A DNA stretch of 64,000 bases, from assembly GCF_001586255.1 (NCBI RefSeq), contig NZ_CP014544.1:2697501-2761500 (forward strand). Direction: 5' to 3'. Of this stretch, positions 26,330-34,628 are shown in pieces. Origin of the DNA: Zhongshania aliphaticivorans (GTDB taxonomy: Bacteria; Pseudomonadota; Gammaproteobacteria; Pseudomonadales; Spongiibacteraceae). Under the pieces are notes generated by a model. That model was not told the DNA's origin, ran no database searches, and worked only from the letters and a program-made list of their open reading frames with translations. A program made the translations under genes and the position numbers. Numbering within the stretch: position 1 is the stretch's first letter; every line of letters starts with the position of its first letter.

Positions 26330-27991
26330 ATGCTCAGACTCACCGACATCAAACTGCCCCTACACCACAATGACACCGAACTACGCAGCGCCGTACTCAA
26401 TAAGCTGGCTGTGGCGGAACATGAACTACTCCGCCTCCATATATTCAAGCGCAGCTACGACGCCAGAAAAAAGCACAACATCCTACTTATCTATTTATTA
26501 GACATTGAGCTTAGCCCGGCCGCCGAGCAACGCGTCTTGGCCCAGTTTTCTGGCAAATCCTTTATCGGCCCCAGCCCCGACACCCAATATCACTTTGTGG
26601 GTCATGCCCCCAGCAACTTTCCTGGCCCCGAGCAACAGCGGCCCATTGTGATTGGCTTTGGCCCCTGCGGAATTTTGGCAGCGTTAGTCCTAGCGCAAAT
26701 GGGCTTAAAACCGATTGTGCTTGATCGCGGTCAGGATGTGCGCCAGCGCACCAAAGACACCTGGGGACTGTGGCGGGAACGCAAGCTCAACACCGAGTCG
26801 AATGTGCAATACGGCGAAGGCGGCGCAGGCACGTTCTCAGACGGCAAGCTTTATAGCCAAGTTAAAGATCGCCGCTTTCTCGGTCGCAAGGTAATGACCG
26901 AGTTTGTTAAGGCTGGCGCGCCAGAAGAAATCCTGATGGTCAGCAAGCCCCATATAGGCACATTCAAGCTCGTCAAAATGGTGGAAAATATCCGCGCCGA
27001 GATCACCCGCCTGGGCGGCGAGATTCGCTTTAATAGCAAGGTAGAAGCCCTACATCGCGAGACAAGCGATGGTGAGTTAGGCCAAGTCAGCGGCGTCACG
27101 CTTGCCGACGGCAGTCACCTCGCCAGCCGCCACATTATTTTGGCAGTGGGTCACAGCGCCCGCGACACCTTTGAAATGCTCTTAGCGCAGGGGGTTTACC
27201 TTGAAGCCAAGCCTTTCTCCATTGGCTTTCGTATTGAACACCCGCAATCGGTAATCGACGCCGCCCGCTTTGGCGACAACGCTGGCAACCCTATACTTGG
27301 GGCCGCCGATTACAAGTTGGTTCATCACTGTAAAAATGGCCGCAGCGTCTACAGCTTTTGCATGTGCCCCGGCGGCACCGTGGTTGCCGCCACATCGGAA
27401 GAAGGCCGCGTGGTTACCAACGGCATGTCGCAATACTCCCGCAACGAACGCAATGCCAACTCTGCGATTGTGGTGGGCATTGAACCTGACAAAGACTATC
27501 CCGAGCACGTACTGGCGGGCATCGACTTGCAACGCAAGCTCGAACGCTTAGCCTATCAATTGGGCGGCGAAAACTATAATGCGCCCGCTCAACTGGTGGG
27601 CGATTATCTACGCAACACGCCCTCTACCGAATTGGGCAAAGTCATTCCTTCCTACAAACCCGGCGTGAGCCTCGGCGATTTAAGCCTCGCCCTGCCCGAT
27701 TTTGCCAATGCCGCTATTCGCGAAGCCATTCCAGCCTTTGACAAACAGATCAAGGGGTTTGCCATGAACGACGCGATTCTCACCGGCATTGAAACCCGCA
27801 CATCGTCGCCAATCTGCATTAAACGCGGCCGCGACTACCAAAACCTCAATACCAAAGGCCTCTACCCTGCTGGTGAAGGCGCAGGTTATGCGGGGGGAAT
27901 TTTGTCGGCGGGGATCGACGGCATCAAGGTTGCGGAAGCGGTCGCGATTGATTTGCTGGGCTTAGACATCGCTATCCCAGACGGGCGCTAA
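26330..27991 (+). CDS. FAD-dependent dehydrogenase, COG2509-type
   Basis: A 553-residue flavoprotein. An N-terminal region of about 100 residues (MLRLTDIKLPL..., RSYDARKKHNI) precedes the dinucleotide-binding IGFGPCGILAALVLAQMGLKPIVLDRG. Then follow ESNVQYGEGGAGTFSDGKLYSQVKDR, CMCPGGTVVAATSEEGRVVTNGMS and the C-terminal YPAGEGAGYAGGILSAGIDGIKVAEAVA. This is the layout of the widely conserved but poorly characterised FAD-dependent dehydrogenases of COG2509. It follows the HI0933-type gene by about 100 bp on the same strand. Confidence 0.9.
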   Translation: MLRLTDIKLPLHHNDTELRSAVLNKLAVAEHELLRLHIFKRSYDARKKHNILLIYLLDIELSPAAEQRVLAQFSGKSFIGPSPDTQYHFVGHAPSNFPGPEQQRPIVIGFGPCGILAALVLAQMGLKPIVLDRGQDVRQRTKDTWGLWRERKLNTESNVQYGEGGAGTFSDGKLYSQVKDRRFLGRKVMTEFVKAGAPEEILMVSKPHIGTFKLVKMVENIRAEITRLGGEIRFNSKVEALHRETSDGELGQVSGVTLADGSHLASRHIILAVGHSARDTFEMLLAQGVYLEAKPFSIGFRIEHPQSVIDAARFGDNAGNPILGAADYKLVHHCKNGRSVYSFCMCPGGTVVAATSEEGRVVTNGMSQYSRNERNANSAIVVGIEPDKDYPEHVLAGIDLQRKLERLAYQLGGENYNAPAQLVGDYLRNTPSTELGKVIPSYKPGVSLGDLSLALPDFANAAIREAIPAFDKQIKGFAMNDAILTGIETRTSSPICIKRGRDYQNLNTKGLYPAGEGAGYAGGILSAGIDGIKVAEAVAIDLLGLDIAIPDGR

Positions 27992-28248
27992 GGCAGCCTG
28001 TCAACCGCGTCGACTTGCGCGCAAGCGGTGAACCGCTCCCTCGGTGACGACAAAGCCTATACAGGCCTCCTCACACGCTATTTTATCGGCAGCGTCGAAT
28101 TCTTACCGGTGCACAAGCGTATTTTAGGGGGGCGCCGCGACGCACGAATAAATTCGTAGCCTCACAAAAATTAGAATCGCTGCAACGCTGTATCACGTGA
28201 ATTGAACAGTAGTATTCAAACTCGACAAAGCTTAGACATTGCGAATAA

Positions 28249-28324
28249 ATACCTGCCTACGCAGGTATGACTCGCACGTGGATCCTGGGCGTGACTATAT
28301 CGTCACTCCTGCGAAGGCAGGAGT
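28249..28324. repeat. Interspersed two-hairpin repeat, copy 1
   Basis: Two 8-bp-stem hairpins, ATACCTGC-CTAC-GCAGGTAT (28249-28268) and ACTCCTGC-GAAG-GCAGGAGT (28305-28324), flank a spacer. The right hairpin and its flanks (CGTC.CTCCTGCGAAGGCAGGAG.CCATC) recur at 41943-41972. The form resembles the interspersed 'GCGAAGGC' palindromic repeats common in proteobacterial genomes. Confidence 0.7.
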
Positions 28325-28379
28325 CCATCTCTGCGGCGTAGTGCGGCATAAATGTTTGAGCGTGCGGTGCAGATTACAG

Positions 28380-28556
28380 CGGATATTGCCTGCTATCGTC
28401 GCCACCCAATTACGCAAAGCCGTGGCTTCGGTAATATCGCGGCACACAACGACGAAAAATTAATTGGCTTTTGTCTACGCCATTTACACTAAGCAGCTCG
28501 ACGATTTCAAATTTTCCTGGAAAGCCATCGCGAGCCACTGCGAGCTGTAGGCGCCG
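28380..28556 (-). pseudogene. Remnant of a PAS/PAC-domain sensor protein
   Basis: Minus-strand translation from about 28556 gives RRLQLAVARDGFPGKFEIVE and then LLSVNGVDKSQ. After a +1 frame change at a five-T run it continues as FFVVVCRDITEATALRNWV. Together these read like the end of a PAS domain with its PAC motif (the V-x-RDITE element). There is no start, no further domain, and the frame is broken, so this looks like a decayed fragment. The call rests on pattern memory. Confidence 0.35.
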
Positions 28557-28581
28557 TGAAAGACTCCTAGCGACGCTCTTT

Positions 28582-28848
28582 TTATAAATCTAAATTCCGT
28601 GTCAGCACTTCTGCAGATTTAATAATACGGCTAACACGGTAAAGCTCATCGTGTTTTTCTTCATCAGAATAACCTGCAGGCTCGCCTGTTCCGGCGTTAA
28701 CGAGCCAAGAGGTTTCAGGTCTGCGCGTACCCAACAGCTTCTTTAATTCAGGGGCGGTAATACCTAATGCTTTAGCTGCGGCACTATTGCTGCAACGGGT
28801 CTGATTTTCGTTCAGATAATCGAGTATTAGGGTGATTTTATCTTGCAT
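28582..28848 (-). CDS. Small protein of unknown function with a helix-turn-helix-like N-terminus
   Basis: An 88-residue soluble protein. The N-terminal half (KITLILDYLNENQTRCSNSA and AAKALGITAPELKKLLG) has the look of a helix-turn-helix fold. The rest is polar and charged (SDEEKHDELYRVSRIIKSAE). AAGGA lies about 10 nt before the ATG, which supports translation. I do not recognise the family. It stands alone beside the decayed region. Confidence 0.6.
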   Translation of the reverse strand: MQDKITLILDYLNENQTRCSNSAAAKALGITAPELKKLLGTRRPETSWLVNAGTGEPAGYSDEEKHDELYRVSRIIKSAEVLTRNLDL

Positions 28849-29060
28849 TACAATAGGATCCTTACAAAGCTAATATGCGACAAAGTGTCCACCCTTGCGA
28901 GCTGATTAACTCTGTTATCAATAAAACGGGAGTTGGATCGACCAGTATAGCGCATTTCTAGGGCAATTATCTTGTCACCGTCACTAAACGGTGTGATCTG
29001 AGGTGGCATGATATTCGCGTCACGACGTTAACATCGCTATTCAGCCCTTAACACAGATAG

Positions 29061-29834
29061 CTACTTCACAGTCCACCCGCCATCCAAGACCAACTCTTGG
29101 CCAGTCATATTTCTCGCAGCATCACTAATAAGGTAATTTACCGCGCCGCTTAGCTCATCCATTTCAATAAAACTCTTTTTAGGCATTGGCTCAAGCATGA
29201 TTTTGTTGATGACGTCGGCTTCGGAAATACCGTGAACCTTGGCCTGGCTGGCAATTTGACGCTCGACAAGCGGCGTTTTTACATAGGAAGGGCACAGCGT
29301 GTTAATGGTGATGTTTTGATCTGCGGTTTCCAGCGCCACAACTTTAGAAAAGCCCAGCAAACCATGCTTGGCTGCAACATAGGCGCTTTTGTGGGGAGAT
29401 GCCACCAAGGAGTGAATGGAACCGACATTAATGATGCGGCCAAAATTATGGCGACGCATTAAGGGCAGCAGGGCGCGACTGAGCATTGCAGGGCCAATAA
29501 GCAAGATTTCCGTGATTAGTTTCCAGCGATCTACCGGAAAGTCTTCTAGCCTAGCCACATGTTGAATACCGGCGTTATTCACCAATATATCGGCATAGCC
29601 ACCGGCGGCCTCAAGACTCGCCACCGCCTGCGCTATATCCGTTTCGCTCGTTACATCAAGCTTTAAGGCGTTTACAGCAAAGCCTTGACCCCGCAAGTTT
29701 TTTGCAGCGCCCTCCGCCGCCTCATACTGGCTATCACTCAGCCACACTGCATAGCCTCGCTGGGCTAAATCACTGCATATCGCCAAGCCTATACCACTGG
29801 CGGCGCCAGTGACTAACGCGGTTCTCTTTCTCAT
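29061..29834 (-). CDS. bdhA: 3-hydroxybutyrate dehydrogenase
   Basis: A 257-residue SDR that oxidises (R)-3-hydroxybutyrate to acetoacetate with NAD. TGAASGIG is at about residues 9-16, NNAGIQHVARLEDFP follows, and the catalytic Ser, Tyr and Lys are in GSIHSLVASPHKSAYVAAKHG. The downstream TLCPSYVKTPLVERQI and C-terminal TGQELVLDGGWTVK match bacterial BdhA. It starts three bases after the tetR stop, so the two form an operon. Neighbouring transporter, receptor and hydrolase genes suggest use of external hydroxybutyrate or its oligomers. Confidence 0.9.
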   Translation of the reverse strand: MRKRTALVTGAASGIGLAICSDLAQRGYAVWLSDSQYEAAEGAAKNLRGQGFAVNALKLDVTSETDIAQAVASLEAAGGYADILVNNAGIQHVARLEDFPVDRWKLITEILLIGPAMLSRALLPLMRRHNFGRIINVGSIHSLVASPHKSAYVAAKHGLLGFSKVVALETADQNITINTLCPSYVKTPLVERQIASQAKVHGISEADVINKIMLEPMPKKSFIEMDELSGAVNYLISDAARNMTGQELVLDGGWTVK

Positions 29835-29837
29835 TGC

Positions 29838-30503
29838 TCACCTGTTTTTAATTATTGTCTCTTTACCGCACACAGCCCTAAAACCCGCTGCCATGAAGGG
29901 GATCATGCGTTGATACGCTGTTTCAAAATCGGAAGACTGGCACTTACCCCCAGACAGGCGATCAATTCGCCCGGTTTGGGCCAAGGTTAATGCAAGGGCG
30001 CCAGACACATAGTGGTAACACCAGTGCAGATCCGCTTCCCGCGCCTTAGGAAAAATTACTTTCAATGCCTCAATAAACTCGCCGACATGCTTATCAAAGT
30101 TATCCTTCATCAAGGTTTTGCTCCAAACCGGCGAGGTCATTACATAAGCCAATAGCGCCATGTAATTTTTCCAACCGGGGTCGCCGCTCTCCTGCGCAAA
30201 TTTCAATGGCAAGAGAAAAGCCTCGATAATTTGCTCCAAGGTTTGCGGCTGACCGCTGGCAGCTTGCAGGCTATTGCGTAGGACTTCGCGACGGGTATTG
30301 CCCAATAACTCTGCGCGGCGATGAAACACCGCGTAGAACAAATCCAGCTTCTTACCAAAGTGATAACTGGCCAGCGCAACATCGACATTGGCGCCCGTCG
30401 AAATCTGGCGCATGGTTACGCCATCGAAGCCATGCAGGGCAAACAGCTCTTCCGCCACATCAAGAATGCGCTCGCTTTTTAGCCCGCTGTCTTTTTTATT
30501 CAT
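29838..30503 (-). CDS. TetR family regulator of the hydroxybutyrate module
   Basis: A 221-residue regulator. The N-terminal helix-turn-helix domain (ILDVAEELFALHGFDGVTMRQ, then DVALASYHFGKKLDLFYAVF) is typical of TetR proteins; the C-terminal domain resembles the long CecR/PsrA-like group (GALALTLAQTGRIDRLSGG). It is first in an operon with bdhA and is divergent from the symporter gene. A 16-bp palindrome lies in the shared upstream region (30605-30620) and two more lie before the TonB receptor gene, so it probably represses all of these genes. The effector might be 3-hydroxybutyrate or a CoA ester. Confidence 0.85.
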   Translation of the reverse strand: MNKKDSGLKSERILDVAEELFALHGFDGVTMRQISTGANVDVALASYHFGKKLDLFYAVFHRRAELLGNTRREVLRNSLQAASGQPQTLEQIIEAFLLPLKFAQESGDPGWKNYMALLAYVMTSPVWSKTLMKDNFDKHVGEFIEALKVIFPKAREADLHWCYHYVSGALALTLAQTGRIDRLSGGKCQSSDFETAYQRMIPFMAAGFRAVCGKETIIKNR

Positions 30504-30604
30504 TGTTACACCCCAAGCACCAGCGACAATTCGGTCTATTTGAAACGACGTGTCTTACGCCACTGGCCTGCAAATAAATCTGTTTTAAAAGCCGCGCTTG
30601 TTTT

Positions 30605-30620
30605 TTCAACAAGCGTTGAA
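30605..30620. promoter_or_regulatory. Palindromic operator, site 1 (tetR-bdhA / symporter)
   Basis: TTCAACAAGCGTTGAA, with perfect 6-bp arms, lies between the divergent tetR and symporter starts, 43 bp before the symporter ATG. Two near-copies lie at 32123 and 32155. The shared pattern TTCAACA-N2-TGTTGAA and the adjacent TetR gene make this the likely operator. Confidence 0.7.
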
Positions 30621-30662
30621 TATAGTGGCTCACGAATAATTAAAATACAAGACGGATATTAC

Positions 30663-32099
30663 ATGAATTCGGCAGAAGTCTTTAAATATGTGCTGACTGG
30701 CGCTTACGTGATACTGGTTTATGGACTCTCTTGGATAGGGATGCGCCGCACAAAAGACATCAGTGGTTTCGCCATTGGCAATAAAGACATGAGCCCCTAC
30801 CTCATTGGCATTACCCTCGCCGCCTCCATCGCGTCAACGGCAACCTTTGTTATTAACCCTGGCTTTGTCTATGCCCACGGTTTGTCTGCCTACCTCCACT
30901 ACGGCGTCGCAGGCTCGGCGGGAATACTTACCGCGTTTATTGTTTTGTCCCGAGGCTTTTTGCGCTTAGGCGAGGAAAGCAAGGCGCTGACTATTCCCCA
31001 GTGGATATACCATCGCTATCACCATCGCGGCTTTAGTCTGTTCTTTGCCTTTATAAATTTATTATCGATCAGCTTTGTAGTGTTGATTTTAGTTGGCTGC
31101 AGCCTGCTCATGACGGGTATATTCCCAATTGAACAAAAGCCCGCCCTGATCGTGGTACTGGTGTTTGTATTTTCTTACGTATTAATGGGCGGCACCTACG
31201 CCCATGCCTATACGAACACTCTGCAGGGAATCATGATGATCATCGTGACCTTGTTACTATTTATTCAAGGTTTCCACTATTTTAATGGCGATATTTTAGG
31301 CGCCTTGCGCGGCATCAGCCCAGGCTACGGCGCCGCGCTCAATCCAGAAAGCAATCTTTACTACGACTTTTTCTCGGTGTTTGGCGGCGGCTTTATTGTT
31401 ACTTTTGCGCTAATGCTCCAGCCTCATATTTTAACCAAGGTGCTGTATTTACGCAGCGAAGCCGACATTGGTAAATTTATTGGCACCACCGTTATTGTCG
31501 GCACCCTCTTTACTTTAATTTTAATGGTCGGCTTTTACGCCCGTCTCGCTGGCCTGGAGATCCCCACTCAAGACACCGTGGTAAGAGAATACTTGTTACA
31601 TGAGTTCACCGGCAGCCCCCTCGGCGAAATCACCTTAGTATTTATTTTTATTACCCTACTCGCGGCAGGCATGAGCACCTTAGACGGCATTCTTGTGTCT
31701 CTGTCAGCAATGGTGGTTAATGACATTGTCACACCACTGAGCAAGAGCCAAAATAACGGACTCGCCTGGTCGCGATGGACGCTAATCGCGGTGGGTATCA
31801 TCGGTCTACTATTAGCGTGGAATCCGCCGCCACTTATTGGATTATTCGCGCAAAAGGGTGTGTACGGCCTTGCGGCTGCATCTCTGGTGCCAATGCTATT
31901 CGGTGTACTGATACGTAAAAAGCTACCCTTGCCACTGATTGCTAGCGCCTCGTTTATTGCGCTGCTAAGCCACTTCTACTTCAACTTATTTGGCGGCGTC
32001 GCCAACCCTGCGGTGTCAGCCAGTTACGCGATTATTGGTTCCTGCGTATACACCCTCACAGGACTCGGCTTGCTCCATTTCCTCCAAAGAAAAAAATAA
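30663..32099 (+). CDS. Sodium:solute symporter (SSS family)
   Basis: A 478-residue inner-membrane transporter with about 13 hydrophobic segments. Family marks are GMRRTKDISGFAIGNKDMSPYLIGITLAASIASTATF, LGEESKALTIPQWIYHRYH, GGTYAHAYTNTLQGIMMI and LLAAGMSTLDGILVSLSAMV. I chose the ATG at 30663, which gives the normal SSS N-terminus, over a longer reading from 30540 that would cover the operator. By context it probably imports 3-hydroxybutyrate or a similar acid with sodium. It is divergent from tetR-bdhA and followed by a TonB receptor gene with operator sites between. Confidence 0.9.
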   Translation: MNSAEVFKYVLTGAYVILVYGLSWIGMRRTKDISGFAIGNKDMSPYLIGITLAASIASTATFVINPGFVYAHGLSAYLHYGVAGSAGILTAFIVLSRGFLRLGEESKALTIPQWIYHRYHHRGFSLFFAFINLLSISFVVLILVGCSLLMTGIFPIEQKPALIVVLVFVFSYVLMGGTYAHAYTNTLQGIMMIIVTLLLFIQGFHYFNGDILGALRGISPGYGAALNPESNLYYDFFSVFGGGFIVTFALMLQPHILTKVLYLRSEADIGKFIGTTVIVGTLFTLILMVGFYARLAGLEIPTQDTVVREYLLHEFTGSPLGEITLVFIFITLLAAGMSTLDGILVSLSAMVVNDIVTPLSKSQNNGLAWSRWTLIAVGIIGLLLAWNPPPLIGLFAQKGVYGLAAASLVPMLFGVLIRKKLPLPLIASASFIALLSHFYFNLFGGVANPAVSASYAIIGSCVYTLTGLGLLHFLQRKK

Positions 32100-32122
32100 T
32101 TTCGCTTTAGCCATATTGACTT

Positions 32123-32138
32123 TTCAACAAATGTTGAA
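32123..32138. promoter_or_regulatory. Palindromic operator, site 2 (TonB receptor)
   Basis: TTCAACAAATGTTGAA is the second copy of the TetR-type palindrome, 24 bp after the symporter stop and about 93 bp before the receptor ATG. Confidence 0.65.
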
Positions 32139-32154
32139 TAACCTCAACTGCAAA

Positions 32155-32170
32155 TTCAACACTTGTTGAG
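32155..32170. promoter_or_regulatory. Palindromic operator, site 3 (TonB receptor)
   Basis: TTCAACACTTGTTGAG is the third copy, with one arm mismatch, centred 32 bp after site 2. That is about three helical turns, so two repressor dimers could sit on the same face of the DNA. Confidence 0.65.
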
Positions 32171-32230
32171 TTAAAGCTGAGAAATCTACACCGCACTAAT
32201 TCATAATCATAAACCTAACGCAGGTGCCCC

Positions 32231-34537
32231 ATGATAAATATAAGAAATGACAAAAAGCGGATAGCTATGTTAATCGCGATAAGCAGCGCGGCGGCCACAT
32301 ACCACAACCCAGCGTGGTCGCAACAAGGCGCAGCAATAACTTTAGAAGAAGTACTGGTTACTGCTCAAAAACGAGAACAAAACCTCCAAGAAGTACCGGT
32401 TTCCATCACCGCCTTTACTGCCACAGAACTGGCAAGCAAGGGTATTAACACTATTACAGAACTGGAAAAGAGTGTGCCCAACACGCAGTTTCGGGCTAGT
32501 CGCGCCACCAACTCCACCCTCACCGCCTATATTCGCGGGGTTGGCCAGCAAGATCCGCTCTGGGGCTTTGAACCCGGCGTTGGGGTCTATGTCGACGACG
32601 TTTACTACGCCAGGCCACAAGCCGCTGTAATGGATGTATTCGACGTAGAGCGTATTGAAGTTTTACGCGGCCCTCAAGGTACGCTCTACGGTAAAAACAC
32701 TGTAGGTGGCGCAATTAAATACATTACTCGCCGAATGACTGGCGAAGCCGAGGGTAAAATCACCGTCGCGACCGGCGCTTACGACCAACAAGATGTGAAC
32801 ATTTCAGCGCAACTTCCCATTATTGATAATGAACTCTATATCGGCGCCGCCATCGCCAGAATGGAACGCGACGGCTACGGCAGCGTCGACACCGGTTACG
32901 ACATTAATATTGGCAACTACAGTGCCAGTGAAGAGAATTACAATAAAGACGTTTTAGTCGCGCGCGTTAGCATGGAATACACCCCAAGCGATGAGCTGTT
33001 TATTCGTCTTGCTGGCGATCGCACCGACGACAACTCCAATCAGCCCTGTGGCTCGCAGTCTAACCCAAGCACCTTAACTCACCCCGCCAACGGCCAGCCT
33101 TTTACGCGGTCGAGCAATCCCTTTGACGGCGCCTGCGGCACAACGCATCTCTCTAACGTCGAAAACAGCGGTTTCTCGCTCACAGCCCAATACCAGCTAA
33201 ACGACAATACTAGTTTGAAATATGTATTTGCTAAGCGCGAAGGTGAAACCCAGCAGTTCATCGACTTTGACGGCACTCCCCTCGACGCCTTTGACGTACC
33301 CGCCAAATACACCGACGATCAAAAGTCCCATGAGCTGCAAGTCAATTACAGCATTGATCGCATCGCCATGGTTGCCGGCTTGTACTACTTTACCGGTAAC
33401 TCAGCGGGCGCTTTTGATGTGGTGTTAAACGGTTTGGGCGGCACTCCCTATATGGATGGTGAGCATTATGATCTGGCCATTGGCGGCGACGTCGACACCG
33501 AAAGCAGCTCCGCCTACTTCAATATTAGCTACGACATTCTCGACGATTTGACCCTCACCACAGGCCTACGCTTAACCAAGGATGACAAAAACTCCAATAT
33601 CAAGCGCTACGCCTATAACACCACTAATTCCTCACCCTATACCCAGACCCAAGGTAGTAGCTTTACCTACGGCTCCCCCAGCAACGATACCCTGCTATCT
33701 ATAGCCACCGATATTAGCGACAAAGAAGCCGATAAAAACTGGAGCGAACTCAGCCCCTCCATCAAACTCGACTGGCGCATGAACGACGACGTAATGCTCT
33801 ATATTAGCTACGCCGAAGGCTTTAAGTCTGGCGGCTTTGATATGCGCGGCAACGCCACCACCAACCCCAATGTCGCCCAGGGCTACGACCCTGAGACCGT
33901 TGAAACTCTTGAAGCCGGGATAAAATCACAGCTGTGGCATGACCGCCTGCGCCTAAATTTCACCGTGTTTAGCATGGACTACACCGACATGCAGCTGACT
34001 GTACAAACCGCCCAACCCGCACCGGTATTCTTCTCCTCTGACGTGGTTAACGCCGGTACCGCAGAAATCCAGGGCGCTGAACTGGAAGCCTTATTCCAAG
34101 TCACCAGTAACATCAGCACCTCACTCGCTGTTGGCCACATGAACGCCGAGCTAACCGAGGTTATTTCCGGCGGCACAGATGTGTCCGACAGCTGGGAAAT
34201 GCTCAATGCGCCTGACTGGACCGGCCAGTTCGCGATCAATTACGAGCGCGACCTCGGTGACGCCGGCAGCATTGCCCTTAACACCGCCGCTTCTTACCGC
34301 GACGCCTCCAGAAACTTTAACAATGTGGTGTGCAGCTGTGACCAAGATAAGTCTTACACCTTGCTCGACGCAGGCGCCAACTGGTATTCCACTGACGAGC
34401 ACTGGACAGTTGGCCTGCACGTAAAAAATATTGAAGATAAGGAATACAAAACCGGCGGTTATAACCTCGGCTCTGGTGAACTCGCTTTTTACGGCGCGCC
34501 AAGAACCTGGACCGCCAGCCTGGCCTACGCATTTTAA
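32231..34537 (+). CDS. TonB-dependent receptor of the hydroxybutyrate module
   Basis: A 768-residue outer-membrane receptor. The signal peptide ends near residue 30 (PAWSQQ), and TonB-box-like LEEVLVTAQKREQNLQEVPVS follows. The plug has YIRGVGQQDPLWGFEPGVGVYVDDVYYARP and VLRGPQGTLYGKNTVGGAIKYITR; the barrel ends in WTASLAYAF. The class resembles Fe-siderophore-type receptors of marine gammaproteobacteria and sphingomonads, many of which import organic substrates. The SD AGGTG is upstream. Three operator sites tie it to the TetR gene, which argues for an organic ligand, perhaps hydroxybutyrate oligomers, rather than iron. Confidence 0.88.
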   Translation: MINIRNDKKRIAMLIAISSAAATYHNPAWSQQGAAITLEEVLVTAQKREQNLQEVPVSITAFTATELASKGINTITELEKSVPNTQFRASRATNSTLTAYIRGVGQQDPLWGFEPGVGVYVDDVYYARPQAAVMDVFDVERIEVLRGPQGTLYGKNTVGGAIKYITRRMTGEAEGKITVATGAYDQQDVNISAQLPIIDNELYIGAAIARMERDGYGSVDTGYDINIGNYSASEENYNKDVLVARVSMEYTPSDELFIRLAGDRTDDNSNQPCGSQSNPSTLTHPANGQPFTRSSNPFDGACGTTHLSNVENSGFSLTAQYQLNDNTSLKYVFAKREGETQQFIDFDGTPLDAFDVPAKYTDDQKSHELQVNYSIDRIAMVAGLYYFTGNSAGAFDVVLNGLGGTPYMDGEHYDLAIGGDVDTESSSAYFNISYDILDDLTLTTGLRLTKDDKNSNIKRYAYNTTNSSPYTQTQGSSFTYGSPSNDTLLSIATDISDKEADKNWSELSPSIKLDWRMNDDVMLYISYAEGFKSGGFDMRGNATTNPNVAQGYDPETVETLEAGIKSQLWHDRLRLNFTVFSMDYTDMQLTVQTAQPAPVFFSSDVVNAGTAEIQGAELEALFQVTSNISTSLAVGHMNAELTEVISGGTDVSDSWEMLNAPDWTGQFAINYERDLGDAGSIALNTAASYRDASRNFNNVVCSCDQDKSYTLLDAGANWYSTDEHWTVGLHVKNIEDKEYKTGGYNLGSGELAFYGAPRTWTASLAYAF

Positions 34538-34550
34538 AGCAAGCTTAAAA

Positions 34551-34578
34551 GGGTCTTGGCCAGTAGTGACCAAGACCC
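34551..34578 (+). terminator. Hairpin after the TonB receptor gene
   Basis: Stem GGGTCTTGG / CCAAGACCC with a 10-nt loop, 14 bp after the receptor stop. The T run after it is weak, so it may stop only part of transcription before the hydrolase gene. Confidence 0.55.
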
Positions 34579-34628
34579 CATAACTTACTTTTAAGCACCC
34601 TGACTCACCTTTTTCCGAGCCATAGCCA

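Larger units (their letters stand above)
27992..28581. other. Decayed non-coding stretch
   Basis: This 590-bp region has no intact gene. It contains a two-armed hairpin repeat (28249-28324) and, on the minus strand, pieces that read like a broken PAS/PAC sensor fragment (28380-28556). The rest shows no open frame, hairpin or repeat that I can interpret. It looks like an old insertion or deletion scar. Confidence 0.6.
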
